A stretch of 30,259 nucleotides of DNA. It comes from an uncultured Mycoplasmatota bacterium. Lineage in GTDB: Bacteria; Bacillota_I; Bacilli_A; RF39; UBA660. Numbering within the stretch: position 1 is the first letter of the stretch; the number at the start of each line of letters is the position of its first letter. A program made the position numbers and the translations under genes. The notes beneath the pieces were generated by a model. That model had not been told where the DNA came from, ran no database searches, and saw only the letters and a list, made by a program, of their open reading frames with translations. Positions 22,993-30,259 of this stretch are shown piece by piece. The DNA is taken from NCBI GenBank assembly GCA_900542735.1, contig UQOS01000012.1:1-30259 (forward strand). The letters are read 5' to 3'.

Positions 22993-23688
22993 CTAATCAA
23001 TTTTCTCGTTACTTAATATATGGCTGAATAATAACATTTCTTCACTTCTATATTTTATTATGTCATTATCATCTTCTATTATTAAATCATAATATCCATC
23101 CATTTCAGCATCTTGAGGACACATACTTATTTTAATACCGTTATTTAATATAAATTTTATAGATTTAAAATAATCACCACCAGCTGGAATAGTAATCATT
23201 GATGAAATACTACCATTACTTATCCATTTTTCATATGAACCATCGAAACCATCTATTTGAATATCACTTATCTTATCATAGTTTCCATGCATTTCAATAA
23301 TTTCTTTCATTCTAAAACTATCTTCAATTCTATTTCGATTTTCATCAAAATCCCATCCATGAATTTCATGGTAATTATTTAAATAATCAATATCTTTATT
23401 TGAAACACTTCCAATAGTTTGTTTTATTTTTTCAGGTGTTATTTTTCTATAATCAAGGTAAATACTTGAATAATTAGTAAACTCTATTATTAAGCAATAA
23501 TCATTATCAAATAAAAAGTATAATGGTTCTTCTAATGTATTGTATTCTATTTTATTATTATCTTTTCTAGGAATCGCATCATCGAACGAAAAAATTCTAT
23601 TAATGTTAATGTTTCCTACTTTTTTCTTTATAACATCTAATACAAATTCTAATTCAGTTCTAGTTTGAATATCTTCCCATTTGCACAT
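22993..23688 (-). CDS. Acidic hypothetical protein, possible partner of the ART-like gene
   Basis: A 231-residue acidic soluble protein. The start at 23688 is fixed by GGAGGTGATTCTT upstream; five extra in-frame codons are open but unsupported. Visible pattern: an N-terminal helix (TELEFVLDVIKKKVG), a beta-rich segment EPLYFLFDNDYCLIIEFTNYSSIYLDYRKIT, and a second beta segment near DGFDGSYEKWISNGSISSMITIPAGGDYFKSIKFIL, ending in acidic strands. Asp, Glu, Asn and Ile dominate. I recognise no family. Its end lies 32 bases from the end of the ART-like gene, facing it. Acidic beta proteins of this size are often immunity or antitoxin proteins, but convergent orientation is unusual for such a pair. 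Confidence 0.65.
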   Translation of the reverse strand: MCKWEDIQTRTELEFVLDVIKKKVGNININRIFSFDDAIPRKDNNKIEYNTLEEPLYFLFDNDYCLIIEFTNYSSIYLDYRKITPEKIKQTIGSVSNKDIDYLNNYHEIHGWDFDENRNRIEDSFRMKEIIEMHGNYDKISDIQIDGFDGSYEKWISNGSISSMITIPAGGDYFKSIKFILNNGIKISMCPQDAEMDGYYDLIIEDDNDIIKYRSEEMLLFSHILSNEKID

Positions 23689-23711
23689 AAGAATCACCTC
23701 CAATTAATTAT

Positions 23712-23720
23712 ATTATACCA
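23712..23720 (-). promoter_or_regulatory. Extended -10 promoter of the acidic protein gene
   Basis: On the minus strand TGGTATAAT (23712-23720) lies 24 bases before the start codon at 23688, just ahead of GGAGGTGAT. The -35 region is poor. Confidence 0.6.
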
Positions 23721-23949
23721 TCCTTTTTTAATAAAACTTGTTCCAAAATTATTCCCAAAAATTATTTTCAATCTTCTATATGCACACAAGTTATGATAAA
23801 ATGGTCACAAAAATGAGAACACAGTTAAATGCTCTCTTCAGGGGGCGACTAAGTTCCATATTGTCAATATTTATAAAATTAATAAAACCCTTTATTTATA
23901 AATGGTTATGCATATATCAGTTTATTTAAGTTTATTCAAATTTATATAG

Positions 23950-23986
23950 TTTTAGGTAATTTACGTACCTAAATTAGTACCTAAAA
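23950..23986. repeat. TACCTAAA repeat cluster with inverted arms
   Basis: The arms TTTTAGGTA (23950-23958) and TACCTAAAA (23978-23986) are perfect complements. A further TACCTAAA (23966-23973) lies between them as a direct repeat of the right arm. The cluster immediately follows the stop of the small membrane protein on the minus strand, so it could act as a weak terminator, though no T-tract follows. Alternative pairings are possible. Confidence 0.55.
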
Positions 23987-23987
23987 A

Positions 23988-24332
23988 TTATAGTTCATTT
24001 TTCACTTTTGATAAGAAACAACAAACAATAATATACAAGATAAAAAATACAATGGCAGCTATTATAACATTTTTAATTAAAAGTGAAATTCCATAAAATG
24101 AAAATGTAATTAATGCGAAATTAAAGGTATATAAAATGCTACCAATCGCTGGAGCTTCACCACTTTCGTAAATGCATCCTGTCAAAAAATAAGATAACCC
24201 ACCAATAATTGCTCCACCAACTACTAAATTAAACAAATCTGCTATACCTTGTGTAGCAAAAACATTAACAAATGGGTTGGGTAAATACACTTGTCTTAGT
24301 ATACTTCCTATAATACTAACAATACCATACAT
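23988..24332 (-). CDS. Small multi-pass membrane protein
   Basis: A 114-residue integral membrane protein with about three hydrophobic helices (roughly 30-51, 62-82 and 88-109). The N-terminus MYGIVSIIGSILRQVYLPNPFVN ends in a YLPNPF motif that appears conserved in small Bacillota membrane proteins, as I recall. The middle GCIYESGEAPAIGSILYTFNF also shows the 'PAxGSxLY' pattern of that family. No catalytic or transport signature is seen. AAGGTGATAAC is its ribosome binding site and TGGTATAAT its -10. It stands alone between the acidic protein and the restriction operon and does not look like a restriction component. Function unknown. Confidence 0.75.
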   Translation of the reverse strand: MYGIVSIIGSILRQVYLPNPFVNVFATQGIADLFNLVVGGAIIGGLSYFLTGCIYESGEAPAIGSILYTFNFALITFSFYGISLLIKNVIIAAIVFFILYIIVCCFLSKVKNEL

Positions 24333-24357
24333 AAGTTATCACCTTCTTTAGTAAGAT

Positions 24358-24366
24358 ATTATACCA
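24358..24366 (-). promoter_or_regulatory. Extended -10 promoter of the small membrane protein gene
   Basis: On the minus strand TGGTATAAT (24358-24366) lies 26 bases before the start at 24332. It falls just downstream of the hsdS terminator. Confidence 0.6.
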
Positions 24367-24377
24367 TAAACAGAAAA

Positions 24378-24396
24378 AAGAACCAATAAGGTTCTT
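24378..24396 (-). terminator. Terminator of the type I restriction operon
   Basis: A perfect 7-bp stem AAGAACC/GGTTCTT (arms 24390-24396 and 24378-24384) with a five-base loop is followed on the minus strand by six T in all. It sits four bases after the hsdS stop codon. Confidence 0.85.
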
Positions 24397-24400
24397 ATAA

Positions 24401-25816
24401 TTAACTATTTACTAAATTTTCTATATCATTACATAAAGGCAATAGATGTTCTATTTTTTCTACTATTCTTTGTTGTTCTTCAAGTGGTGGTAATGGAAAT
24501 GGCAAATCAGAAAGATCATCTTTTGAAAATCCAGCTTGAGCACTTCTATTACCATTTTTAACCTTTGATTGATATAAATCTGAAAGATAATAATAATATA
24601 AAAATTCTTTGTTTATTAGTTCTGGAAATTTGATAAATACTCTGGCCAAAGCAACATTATACGCACCATCTTCAGCCCAAAATACCTTTCCTAATGAACC
24701 TCCATATCTTGCAAGAATTATATCTCCTTTTTCTGTAAATTTAGATACATCTTCTTTTTTTACATATACAGGTTGTGGATTAGGCCCATAATCTCTTGTT
24801 TGATATAATTGGACATAACCTTCCTTTTTGGTAGTTGAAAACTTGCTTTTTGGCGGCTGAGATCCTCCTATAACTTCAAACATATCATTATGTCCAAACC
24901 ACTTCCAATTATCTGGAATATTGAAAGGAATATCATCACTTTTTAAAGAACTACATAGAGTGGTATTTACTGATTCGTTTTGAGATTGAACACTCATTTT
25001 TCCTTGCATTGCATATAGAAAAATAGATTTTTTTATGTCCATACTAAAATTCTTTTTTAATAATTCTATTTCTTTTTCTAATGGTTCAATTGAATCTAGC
25101 TTGTCAAAAATATAGTCTATTTTTTCTACTATTCTTTGTTGTTCCTCTATAGGCGGAAAAGGTATCAAAAAATTTCTAACGTCATCTACATTTAAATTAC
25201 CTTGCGATGATTCTTTTCCAGTTATATTTTTAATTGAAGTAGAAATACCATATGGCGAATTTAACCAATATAAAATATATTTGTTATTAATTAAATTATA
25301 ATCAACTAATTTTATAAGAGTAAGGCTAACATAAATGGCAAAATCCATATCAATATCTATTATTGCCGATTCTCCAATGCCAGCTCCAACTCTTGTTAAC
25401 AAAATATCATTTTTTTCAGGCTTACATGTATTTGTCAATTTTTCATATAATTCATTACTAATTAACTTATGATCATCTGGCTTAAACTCAAATGGCTTAA
25501 CATTCTTAGCTGATAAAAATGGCATCCCTTCTGAAACATATTGAGGAGTTGAAGCATATCCACATGTCATAACACTACATAAATCTATAAACCTTATCCA
25601 TTCCCATGAATTTGGAATATTATATGTTTCATCTTCATTAGTTATCTCTTTACCTTTTGGGGTTTTTTTATACTTTTTATTTTTTATATTATCTTCCTTT
25701 ATTTTATTTATCTTATTAATTGTTTCATGAACATCCGTATCATTTTCTTCCCTAATAGATAAGTTTCCTTGAAAAGCCTGCTGTAAAATACTCTTTTTTA
25801 AATCACTAACTATCAT
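24401..25816 (-). CDS. hsdS: Type I restriction-modification specificity subunit HsdS
   Basis: A 471-residue S subunit that determines the DNA recognition sequence of the type I enzyme and bridges two HsdM. It shows the usual two-fold layout. Each half starts with a LKKSILQQAFQG / IKKSIFLYAMQG helix, then a variable target recognition domain (about 70-215 and 300-440). Each half ends in the conserved region FPPIEEQQRIVEKIDYIF (first) or LPPLEEQQRIVEKIEHLL (second). The two conserved ends share a perfect 29-base DNA repeat. No break is seen, so it is likely functional. The start overlaps the hsdM stop by four bases (ATGA), and the gene ends at a clear terminator, making it last in the operon. 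The target sequence cannot be deduced from the protein. Confidence 0.95.
   Translation of the reverse strand: MIVSDLKKSILQQAFQGNLSIREENDTDVHETINKINKIKEDNIKNKKYKKTPKGKEITNEDETYNIPNSWEWIRFIDLCSVMTCGYASTPQYVSEGMPFLSAKNVKPFEFKPDDHKLISNELYEKLTNTCKPEKNDILLTRVGAGIGESAIIDIDMDFAIYVSLTLIKLVDYNLINNKYILYWLNSPYGISTSIKNITGKESSQGNLNVDDVRNFLIPFPPIEEQQRIVEKIDYIFDKLDSIEPLEKEIELLKKNFSMDIKKSIFLYAMQGKMSVQSQNESVNTTLCSSLKSDDIPFNIPDNWKWFGHNDMFEVIGGSQPPKSKFSTTKKEGYVQLYQTRDYGPNPQPVYVKKEDVSKFTEKGDIILARYGGSLGKVFWAEDGAYNVALARVFIKFPELINKEFLYYYYLSDLYQSKVKNGNRSAQAGFSKDDLSDLPFPLPPLEEQQRIVEKIEHLLPLCNDIENLVNS
24450..24478. repeat. 29-bp direct repeat in hsdS, copy 1 (3' conserved region)
   Basis: Identical over 29 bases to 25116-25144. 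It encodes the EQQRIVEKIE segment of the second half of HsdS, downstream of the second recognition domain. Confidence 0.9.
25116..25144. repeat. 29-bp direct repeat in hsdS, copy 2 (central conserved region)
   Basis: Identical over 29 bases to 24450-24478, 666 bases away in the same orientation. It encodes the EQQRIVEKID segment between the two target recognition domains. Confidence 0.9.
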
Positions 25817-27300
25817 TTTATTTCTCCAATTAGAGATATTATTTTCTTTAATTTATCATCTAATTCTTTTTCTAATTTTTCTCTTTTGTTAATAAAATTA
25901 TCCATAGTTTCTTTTGGGGATAATATTATTTCCTCTTTAACAGGATATCTACATTGATCTAAATTATAATTCATATCAATAATTTCTTGTTTTGTAAATT
26001 TCTTAGACTTCCAAGTCTCGCTAAGAGATTCATCATCTCTAGGGTCTTTTATTTCAATTCTATTGTTCCACCAATCAATTACTTCATTAAAATGTTTTAA
26101 TTCTACGGGCTTAGTTTTACTAAAAGCCTTATAACCTTTAGGTAAATCCATTCTATAAAACCAAGTCTCTTGTGTATGACCTGTTTTATCAAAGAATAAT
26201 AAGTTAGTAGCAATTGAAGTATAAGGTGCAAATATAGAACCAGGCATTCTAATTATTGTGTGCAGATTGCAATCCTCCATTAATTTTCTTTTAATAGCAA
26301 CTTTCGTATTATCTTGCCCAAATAAAAATCCATCTGGTAATACAATTCCTACTTTTCCATTTTCTTTAAGTCTATATAAGATTTCAACTATAAATAAATC
26401 AGCAGTTTCCGAATCACGAAGTTCAGTTGGAAAATTTTGTTGAATTGATTTCTTTTCCGTTCCACCATATGGAGGGTTCATAAGGATAACATCAAATTTA
26501 TCGTCTTCTTCATAATCTCTTACATTTTTTTCTAAAGAATTACCTCTTATAATATTAGGTTCATTTATATCATGTAATAACATATTTGTTGTACATAACA
26601 AATATGGTAATGATTTCTTTTCAACACCATAAAAGGCTTTTTTTAATTCTTCATTTGAAGATGTGTCTTCTGCGCTTTCTTTCATATGATTAAGTGCTGA
26701 TACTAAGAATCCACCTGTACCACATGCAAAATCTGCTACTGATTCTCCTATTTTTGGATCAACCATTTTAACAACAAAATCTGTTACAGCTCTAGGAGTA
26801 TAAAATTCTCCTGATTTACCTGCTGATTGTAAATCTTTTAATATTGTTTCATATATTTCATTAAATGCATGTCTTGTTTGAAAATCTGTTAAATCTATTT
26901 CATTTAAAACATTAACAACTTGTCTAATTAATACTCCGTCTTTCATATAGTTATTTAAATCTTCAAATACTTCTCTAACTATTCTACCTCTAATAGGAGT
27001 TGTTTCATTTATTTCTAATTCTTTTAATGCATTAAATAAATTAATTATAAAGTTAGATAATTCATCACCAGTCATAGCTTTCCCATCTTTATTATCTGGT
27101 GCCCAATTTCTCCATCTATATTTTTCTGGAATAATTGATCTATAATCATCTTCTAGTATTTCCCATTCTGATTCTTTTGCATCATATAGCTTTAGGAATA
27201 ACATCCAAACTATTTGTTCTATTCTTTGTGCATCTCCATTAACACCAGCATCCTGACGCATTATATCTTGTAGTCTTTTAATCATTGTTCCTATGTTCAT
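25813..27300 (-). CDS. hsdM: Type I restriction-modification DNA methyltransferase HsdM
   Basis: A 495-residue adenine-N6 methyltransferase. After a helical N-terminal domain (about 1-140) comes the catalytic core. AGKSGEFYTPRAVTDFVV precedes the S-adenosylmethionine motif ADFACGTGGFLVSAL (189-203), and NPPYGG (275-280) holds the N6-adenine catalytic NPPY. It modifies the site set by HsdS, protects the host DNA and is needed for restriction by HsdR. It follows hsdR by 12 bases, with an AGGAGTG ribosome binding site, and overlaps hsdS by four. A C-terminal coiled stretch (REKLEKELDDKLKKI) fits S-subunit contact. Both motifs are intact, so it should be active. Confidence 0.97.
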   Translation of the reverse strand: MNIGTMIKRLQDIMRQDAGVNGDAQRIEQIVWMLFLKLYDAKESEWEILEDDYRSIIPEKYRWRNWAPDNKDGKAMTGDELSNFIINLFNALKELEINETTPIRGRIVREVFEDLNNYMKDGVLIRQVVNVLNEIDLTDFQTRHAFNEIYETILKDLQSAGKSGEFYTPRAVTDFVVKMVDPKIGESVADFACGTGGFLVSALNHMKESAEDTSSNEELKKAFYGVEKKSLPYLLCTTNMLLHDINEPNIIRGNSLEKNVRDYEEDDKFDVILMNPPYGGTEKKSIQQNFPTELRDSETADLFIVEILYRLKENGKVGIVLPDGFLFGQDNTKVAIKRKLMEDCNLHTIIRMPGSIFAPYTSIATNLLFFDKTGHTQETWFYRMDLPKGYKAFSKTKPVELKHFNEVIDWWNNRIEIKDPRDDESLSETWKSKKFTKQEIIDMNYNLDQCRYPVKEEIILSPKETMDNFINKREKLEKELDDKLKKIISLIGEIK

Positions 27301-27312
27301 CTATTTTCACTC

Positions 27313-29631
27313 CTAACTGTATAATAATCTTTTTACATTATTTATCATATTTAAATATTTTTCTTTTCCACCAAATAAATTAACTATTGGAACTAGTCCG
27401 CCAAATTTATTAAAGTTTTTTACTTCTAATAATCTGATATTTTCAAGTTCTAATACACCTTTATTTTGATATACATTTAAGATTTCATCTATAACATTTT
27501 TTTGACTTTCAGTATATTGATTAATCTCTTCGCTTTCTTTTACTTTTTCTACTCTTTCTTCTTTAGGTACTACTTCTTTATCAAAAGCAACATTACTTAA
27601 TAAATCAAATATATCAACATTATCATTTACTTTATCAAATAATGCATCAACCATAACACCCTCACCTAATAAGAATTCAACAAATTCTTTTTTAGAATCA
27701 GCTCTAAGCCACTCTTGCTCAAATCCTTCATAATTTGTATACATTCTTTTAAGATTTTTCTTTGAATATTCCATAATAGATTCAGTAATTAACTTACCAT
27801 CTGCATCATAATACTTGATTGTTTCATTTAATATTGAAACATCAACACCATTTATATATACTTTCTTAAATCCTTCGTCATCAACATCACCACTTATTGG
27901 TAAATTGGGTTTATCATTTTCGATTCCAAAAGATTTAGGTGTTTTAGGTTCTTTACCATCTCCACCATCAACATCTAATACCATTTCAGCAGGTCCATTG
28001 AAGTTTGGATCTGCAAATTTTTCAGAATTATTTCTAAAATCCATTATAGTAAAATATTCTTTACCTTTGCTTTCGTATAATCTAGTACCTCTTCCTATAA
28101 TTTGTTTGAATTCTGTCATTGACTGAATATCTTCATCTAGTGCTATAAGCTTAACAGTTTTTGTATCTACACCAGTAGAAAGTAATTTAGAAGTTGTAGC
28201 TATTACTGGATATACAGTATTAGCATCAATAAAATCATCTAATTTATTTTTACCTTCCATATCATTACTTGTTATTCTAACAACATAATTTGGATTTTGT
28301 TGCATCATATCTTCATTTTCATTTGCTAATGCATTTCTCATTCTTAAAGCATGTTCAGTGTCTACACAAAATACTATTGTTCTTGAATATCTATCTGTTG
28401 CTTTAAGGTATTCTGTAATTCTTTTAGCAACAACTTGCGTTCTTTCATCTATTACAATAGTTCTATCAAAATCATGAACTGTATACTCTTTATCCTCTAC
28501 TTCATATCCATCTTCATCTAGTTTACCTTTTTCAGGTCTATAACCTTCTAAGTCTTTATCTAAACTTACTTTAATAACTTTATATGGTGCTAGGAAACCA
28601 TCTTCAATTCCATCCTTTAATGAATATGTATAAATTGGTTCACCAAAATAATTAATATTTGAAACATCATTTGTTTCTTTTGGAGTAGCTGTCATACCAA
28701 TTTGAGTAGCACTATTAAAATAAGTTAATATCTCATGCCAGTTTGAATCATCTCTGGCACTACTTCTATGACACTCATCTACTATAATTAAGTCAAAAAA
28801 GTCAGGGTTAAATTGTTTATATATTTGTGCTTCACTACTTCTTAATTGATGATATAAAGACATATATATTTCATATGATGAATCCATATTTCTATTTTCA
28901 ACTTTTGTCATAACTTTTTGGAAAGGTTTAAAATCATTTTGCATTGTTTGATCAATAAGAATATTTCTATCAGCAAGATATAGTATTTTCTTTTTTGAAC
29001 CAGACTTGTATAATCTATGGATTATTTGAAAAGCAGTAAATGTTTTACCTGTTCCAGTAGCCATTACTAAAAGAATTCTCTTTTGACCTTTTGCTATCGC
29101 TTCAACAGTTTTATTAATTGCAATTCTTTGATAATATCTTGGAGTTTTATATGCACTCATAAAATAATAAGGTTCAGTAATAACTTTTAATTGTTCTTCT
29201 GTTAATTCCTTTTCTTCCACATATCTATTCCATAACTCTTCAGGTGTTGGGAATTCTTCCATAGATAATTCTCTTTCTTTGCCTGTTAATCTGTCATGTT
29301 CATAAAACTTAGAACCATTTGAAGAATATGCAAAAGGAATATCCAAATCAACTGCATAACCTATTGCTTGTTGAATACCATGTGCTTCAGTAACATTATT
29401 ATCTTTAGCTTCAATAATTGCTATTGGTAAATTTGATTTATATGATAACAGATAATCAACGAATTTTCTCTTACCTCTAGTTGCCACATTTTCTCTAACG
29501 TTCATTTTACCAGCAGTATAGTAATATTCACATCTTACTTGAGTTTGAATATCCCAATTAGATTTTTGAATTGCTGGAGTAATATATTTTATTTTTATAT
29601 CTTCTTCGCTTAACTCTTTAATACTTACCAT
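27313..29631 (-). CDS. hsdR: Type I restriction endonuclease subunit HsdR (EcoEI type)
   Basis: A 772-residue restriction subunit that translocates and cuts DNA lacking the methyl mark. The N-terminal nuclease domain has Asp59 (KFVDYLLSY) and Glu74-Ala-Lys76 (AIIEAKD), the PD-ExK core. The SF2 motor has Walker A MATGTGKTFTA (190-200), DECH (285-288) and MTATP, followed by a helicase C domain with QIIGRGTRL. The C-terminal region resembles the EcoEI_R_C domain. The length is in the range of the short EcoEI-type R subunits. I start it at the ATG at 29631: GGTGGTGAG lies before it and ends in the upstream gene's stop. An alternative GTG four codons earlier overlaps that gene more. It is co-transcribed with the GIY-YIG/DUF4357 gene, one base apart. 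Confidence 0.95.
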   Translation of the reverse strand: MVSIKELSEEDIKIKYITPAIQKSNWDIQTQVRCEYYYTAGKMNVRENVATRGKRKFVDYLLSYKSNLPIAIIEAKDNNVTEAHGIQQAIGYAVDLDIPFAYSSNGSKFYEHDRLTGKERELSMEEFPTPEELWNRYVEEKELTEEQLKVITEPYYFMSAYKTPRYYQRIAINKTVEAIAKGQKRILLVMATGTGKTFTAFQIIHRLYKSGSKKKILYLADRNILIDQTMQNDFKPFQKVMTKVENRNMDSSYEIYMSLYHQLRSSEAQIYKQFNPDFFDLIIVDECHRSSARDDSNWHEILTYFNSATQIGMTATPKETNDVSNINYFGEPIYTYSLKDGIEDGFLAPYKVIKVSLDKDLEGYRPEKGKLDEDGYEVEDKEYTVHDFDRTIVIDERTQVVAKRITEYLKATDRYSRTIVFCVDTEHALRMRNALANENEDMMQQNPNYVVRITSNDMEGKNKLDDFIDANTVYPVIATTSKLLSTGVDTKTVKLIALDEDIQSMTEFKQIIGRGTRLYESKGKEYFTIMDFRNNSEKFADPNFNGPAEMVLDVDGGDGKEPKTPKSFGIENDKPNLPISGDVDDEGFKKVYINGVDVSILNETIKYYDADGKLITESIMEYSKKNLKRMYTNYEGFEQEWLRADSKKEFVEFLLGEGVMVDALFDKVNDNVDIFDLLSNVAFDKEVVPKEERVEKVKESEEINQYTESQKNVIDEILNVYQNKGVLELENIRLLEVKNFNKFGGLVPIVNLFGGKEKYLNMINNVKRLLYS

Positions 29632-29632
29632 A

Positions 29633-30259
29633 CTACTCACCACCTATTATTTTTTTTAAAGAAACATTATCTTTATTTTTCCATTCAGTATAACCATTTG
29701 CATTTCTACCTAGAATAGCAATCGCTGCCATTGAAGGTGATGAAAATAAATGATCATTTATATATACATTATCTACTAAATCTGTTGAACTTCTTTCTTT
29801 TTCAAAAAATCCATTTAATGAAGGTGATAAACTCTCAAATACACCTTCTTTTACTTTAGATCCTTTTAAAACAACAAATCCTTCATCTGTTAACATACCA
29901 TGTGCATATTCAATGCCATTATTAGTTAAATGAAGAGTTTTATCTTCTTTATCATTTTTATCAACTAAACTAATAAATAATTTATATCCAAACATATTGG
30001 CTATTATTTTTATTTTAGATATAAATTTTTCTGCTCTAATTTCATCTGCATTGCTTAAAGATGATTTAGTTGGATTTGATTCATTTTTTATAATATATCT
30101 GCTTGCTTTTCTACTCATCTCATATAGTTCATGTTCAATATATTTTATATGAGCTTTGTTTAATGAATTATCTTTACTAACGAATACAATACACTCATTC
30201 CAAAAATCTTTATTTTTGTTGTGTTGTGATAATCTATTATAAATATCCTCTGCTTCACC
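29633..30259 (-). CDS. GIY-YIG nuclease-like protein with DUF4357 domain, 5' end missing
   Basis: The frame is open to the right edge, so the gene begins beyond 30259 (an internal Met at 30118 is not the start). About 208 C-terminal residues are visible. The first visible ones (GEAEDIYNRLSQHNKN, then DFWNECIVFVSKDNSLNKAHIKYIEHELYEM) match the later part of a GIY-YIG nuclease-like domain: GE.., xRLxQH, FWNExxxFxSxDxxLxKAHIKYxE. The remainder is DUF4357: DEGFVVLKGSKVKEGVFESLSPSLNGFF, then LFSSPSMAAIAILGRNANGYTEWKNKDN. Such fusions are recurrent passengers of type I restriction operons; their role is not established. It is first in the visible operon and shares a one-base junction with hsdR (GGTGGTGAGTAG, then T, then ATG). 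Confidence 0.8.
   Translation of the reverse strand, partial: GEAEDIYNRLSQHNKNKDFWNECIVFVSKDNSLNKAHIKYIEHELYEMSRKASRYIIKNESNPTKSSLSNADEIRAEKFISKIKIIANMFGYKLFISLVDKNDKEDKTLHLTNNGIEYAHGMLTDEGFVVLKGSKVKEGVFESLSPSLNGFFEKERSSTDLVDNVYINDHLFSSPSMAAIAILGRNANGYTEWKNKDNVSLKKIIGGE

Noticed and set aside
22967..22996. Inverted repeat TTAGGAA/TTCCTAA between the convergent ART-like and acidic genes
   Set aside because: Only seven base pairs with a 16-base loop and no T-tract; too weak to call a terminator, although the position would suit one.
23738..23929. A 63-codon plus-strand open frame in the gap between two minus-strand genes
   Set aside because: No ribosome binding site, no recognisable motif and an unusual residue mix; the opposite strand also offers a short frame, so I treat the region as noncoding.
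24609..24791. Plus-strand open frame opposite hsdS
   Set aside because: Shadow of the second target recognition domain; no start signals.
26258..28126. Plus-strand open frames opposite hsdM and hsdR
   Set aside because: They run antisense to highly conserved methyltransferase and helicase motifs and lack ribosome binding sites.
1..30259. CRISPR array or rRNA genes
   Set aside because: No regularly spaced repeats with unique spacers and no rRNA-like sequence were seen; the only multi-copy repeats are the hsdS pair and short promoter-like motifs.

Overview
The window is very AT-rich DNA, with AT-rich codon choice throughout, strong AGGAGG-type ribosome binding sites and TATAAT promoters. TGA is used as a stop (for example in hsdM and the upstream acetyltransferase), so the standard bacterial code applies. 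A cotJ spore-coat locus, glycerol-3-phosphate dehydrogenase, phosphoketolase and type II-like membrane surface proteins point to an anaerobic, endospore-forming, low-GC Bacillota. An uncultured gut lineage near the Bacilli/Erysipelotrichales/RF39 groups is my guess; the sequence does not prove the taxon. Most genes lie on the minus strand.

Region 1 (1-5.1 kb): the start of an Rpn-family nuclease/transposase runs off the left edge. It is followed by a hairpin, a two-gene zinc-ribbon operon, a divergent GpsA, a small membrane-anchored protein and a degenerate HD-GYP protein. Two divergent promoter pairs organise this stretch.

Region 2 (5.1-13.7 kb): metabolism. A four-gene operon carries a FabG-like reductase, a protein built from a tandemly duplicated unknown domain, a YnbB-type PLP lyase and a small acidic protein, with overlapping or one-base-spaced genes. 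Then come a monocistronic phosphoketolase, a UcpA-like reductase coupled to a DUF3592-like membrane protein, and two related GNAT acetyltransferases.

Region 3 (13.7-20.7 kb): a short helicase IV-like SF1 helicase, a membrane-anchored PD-(D/E)xK nuclease candidate, tRNA-His, a pilin-like surface protein, and the spore-coat genes cotJC and a cotJA-cotJB fusion. An AAA+ ATPase with a long disordered N-terminal region lies upstream.

Region 4 (20.7-30.3 kb): an accessory, defence-like block. It holds a HEPN gene broken by two homopolymer frameshifts, a divergently transcribed protein with an ADP-ribosyltransferase-like R-S-E signature, an unknown acidic protein, a small membrane protein, and a type I restriction-modification operon. 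That operon runs GIY-YIG/DUF4357 gene, hsdR, hsdM, hsdS; the first gene is open at the right edge. I found no CRISPR array, rRNA or complete insertion sequence. No gene-free stretch exceeds 300 bases; 20704-20940 holds nothing I can recognise.
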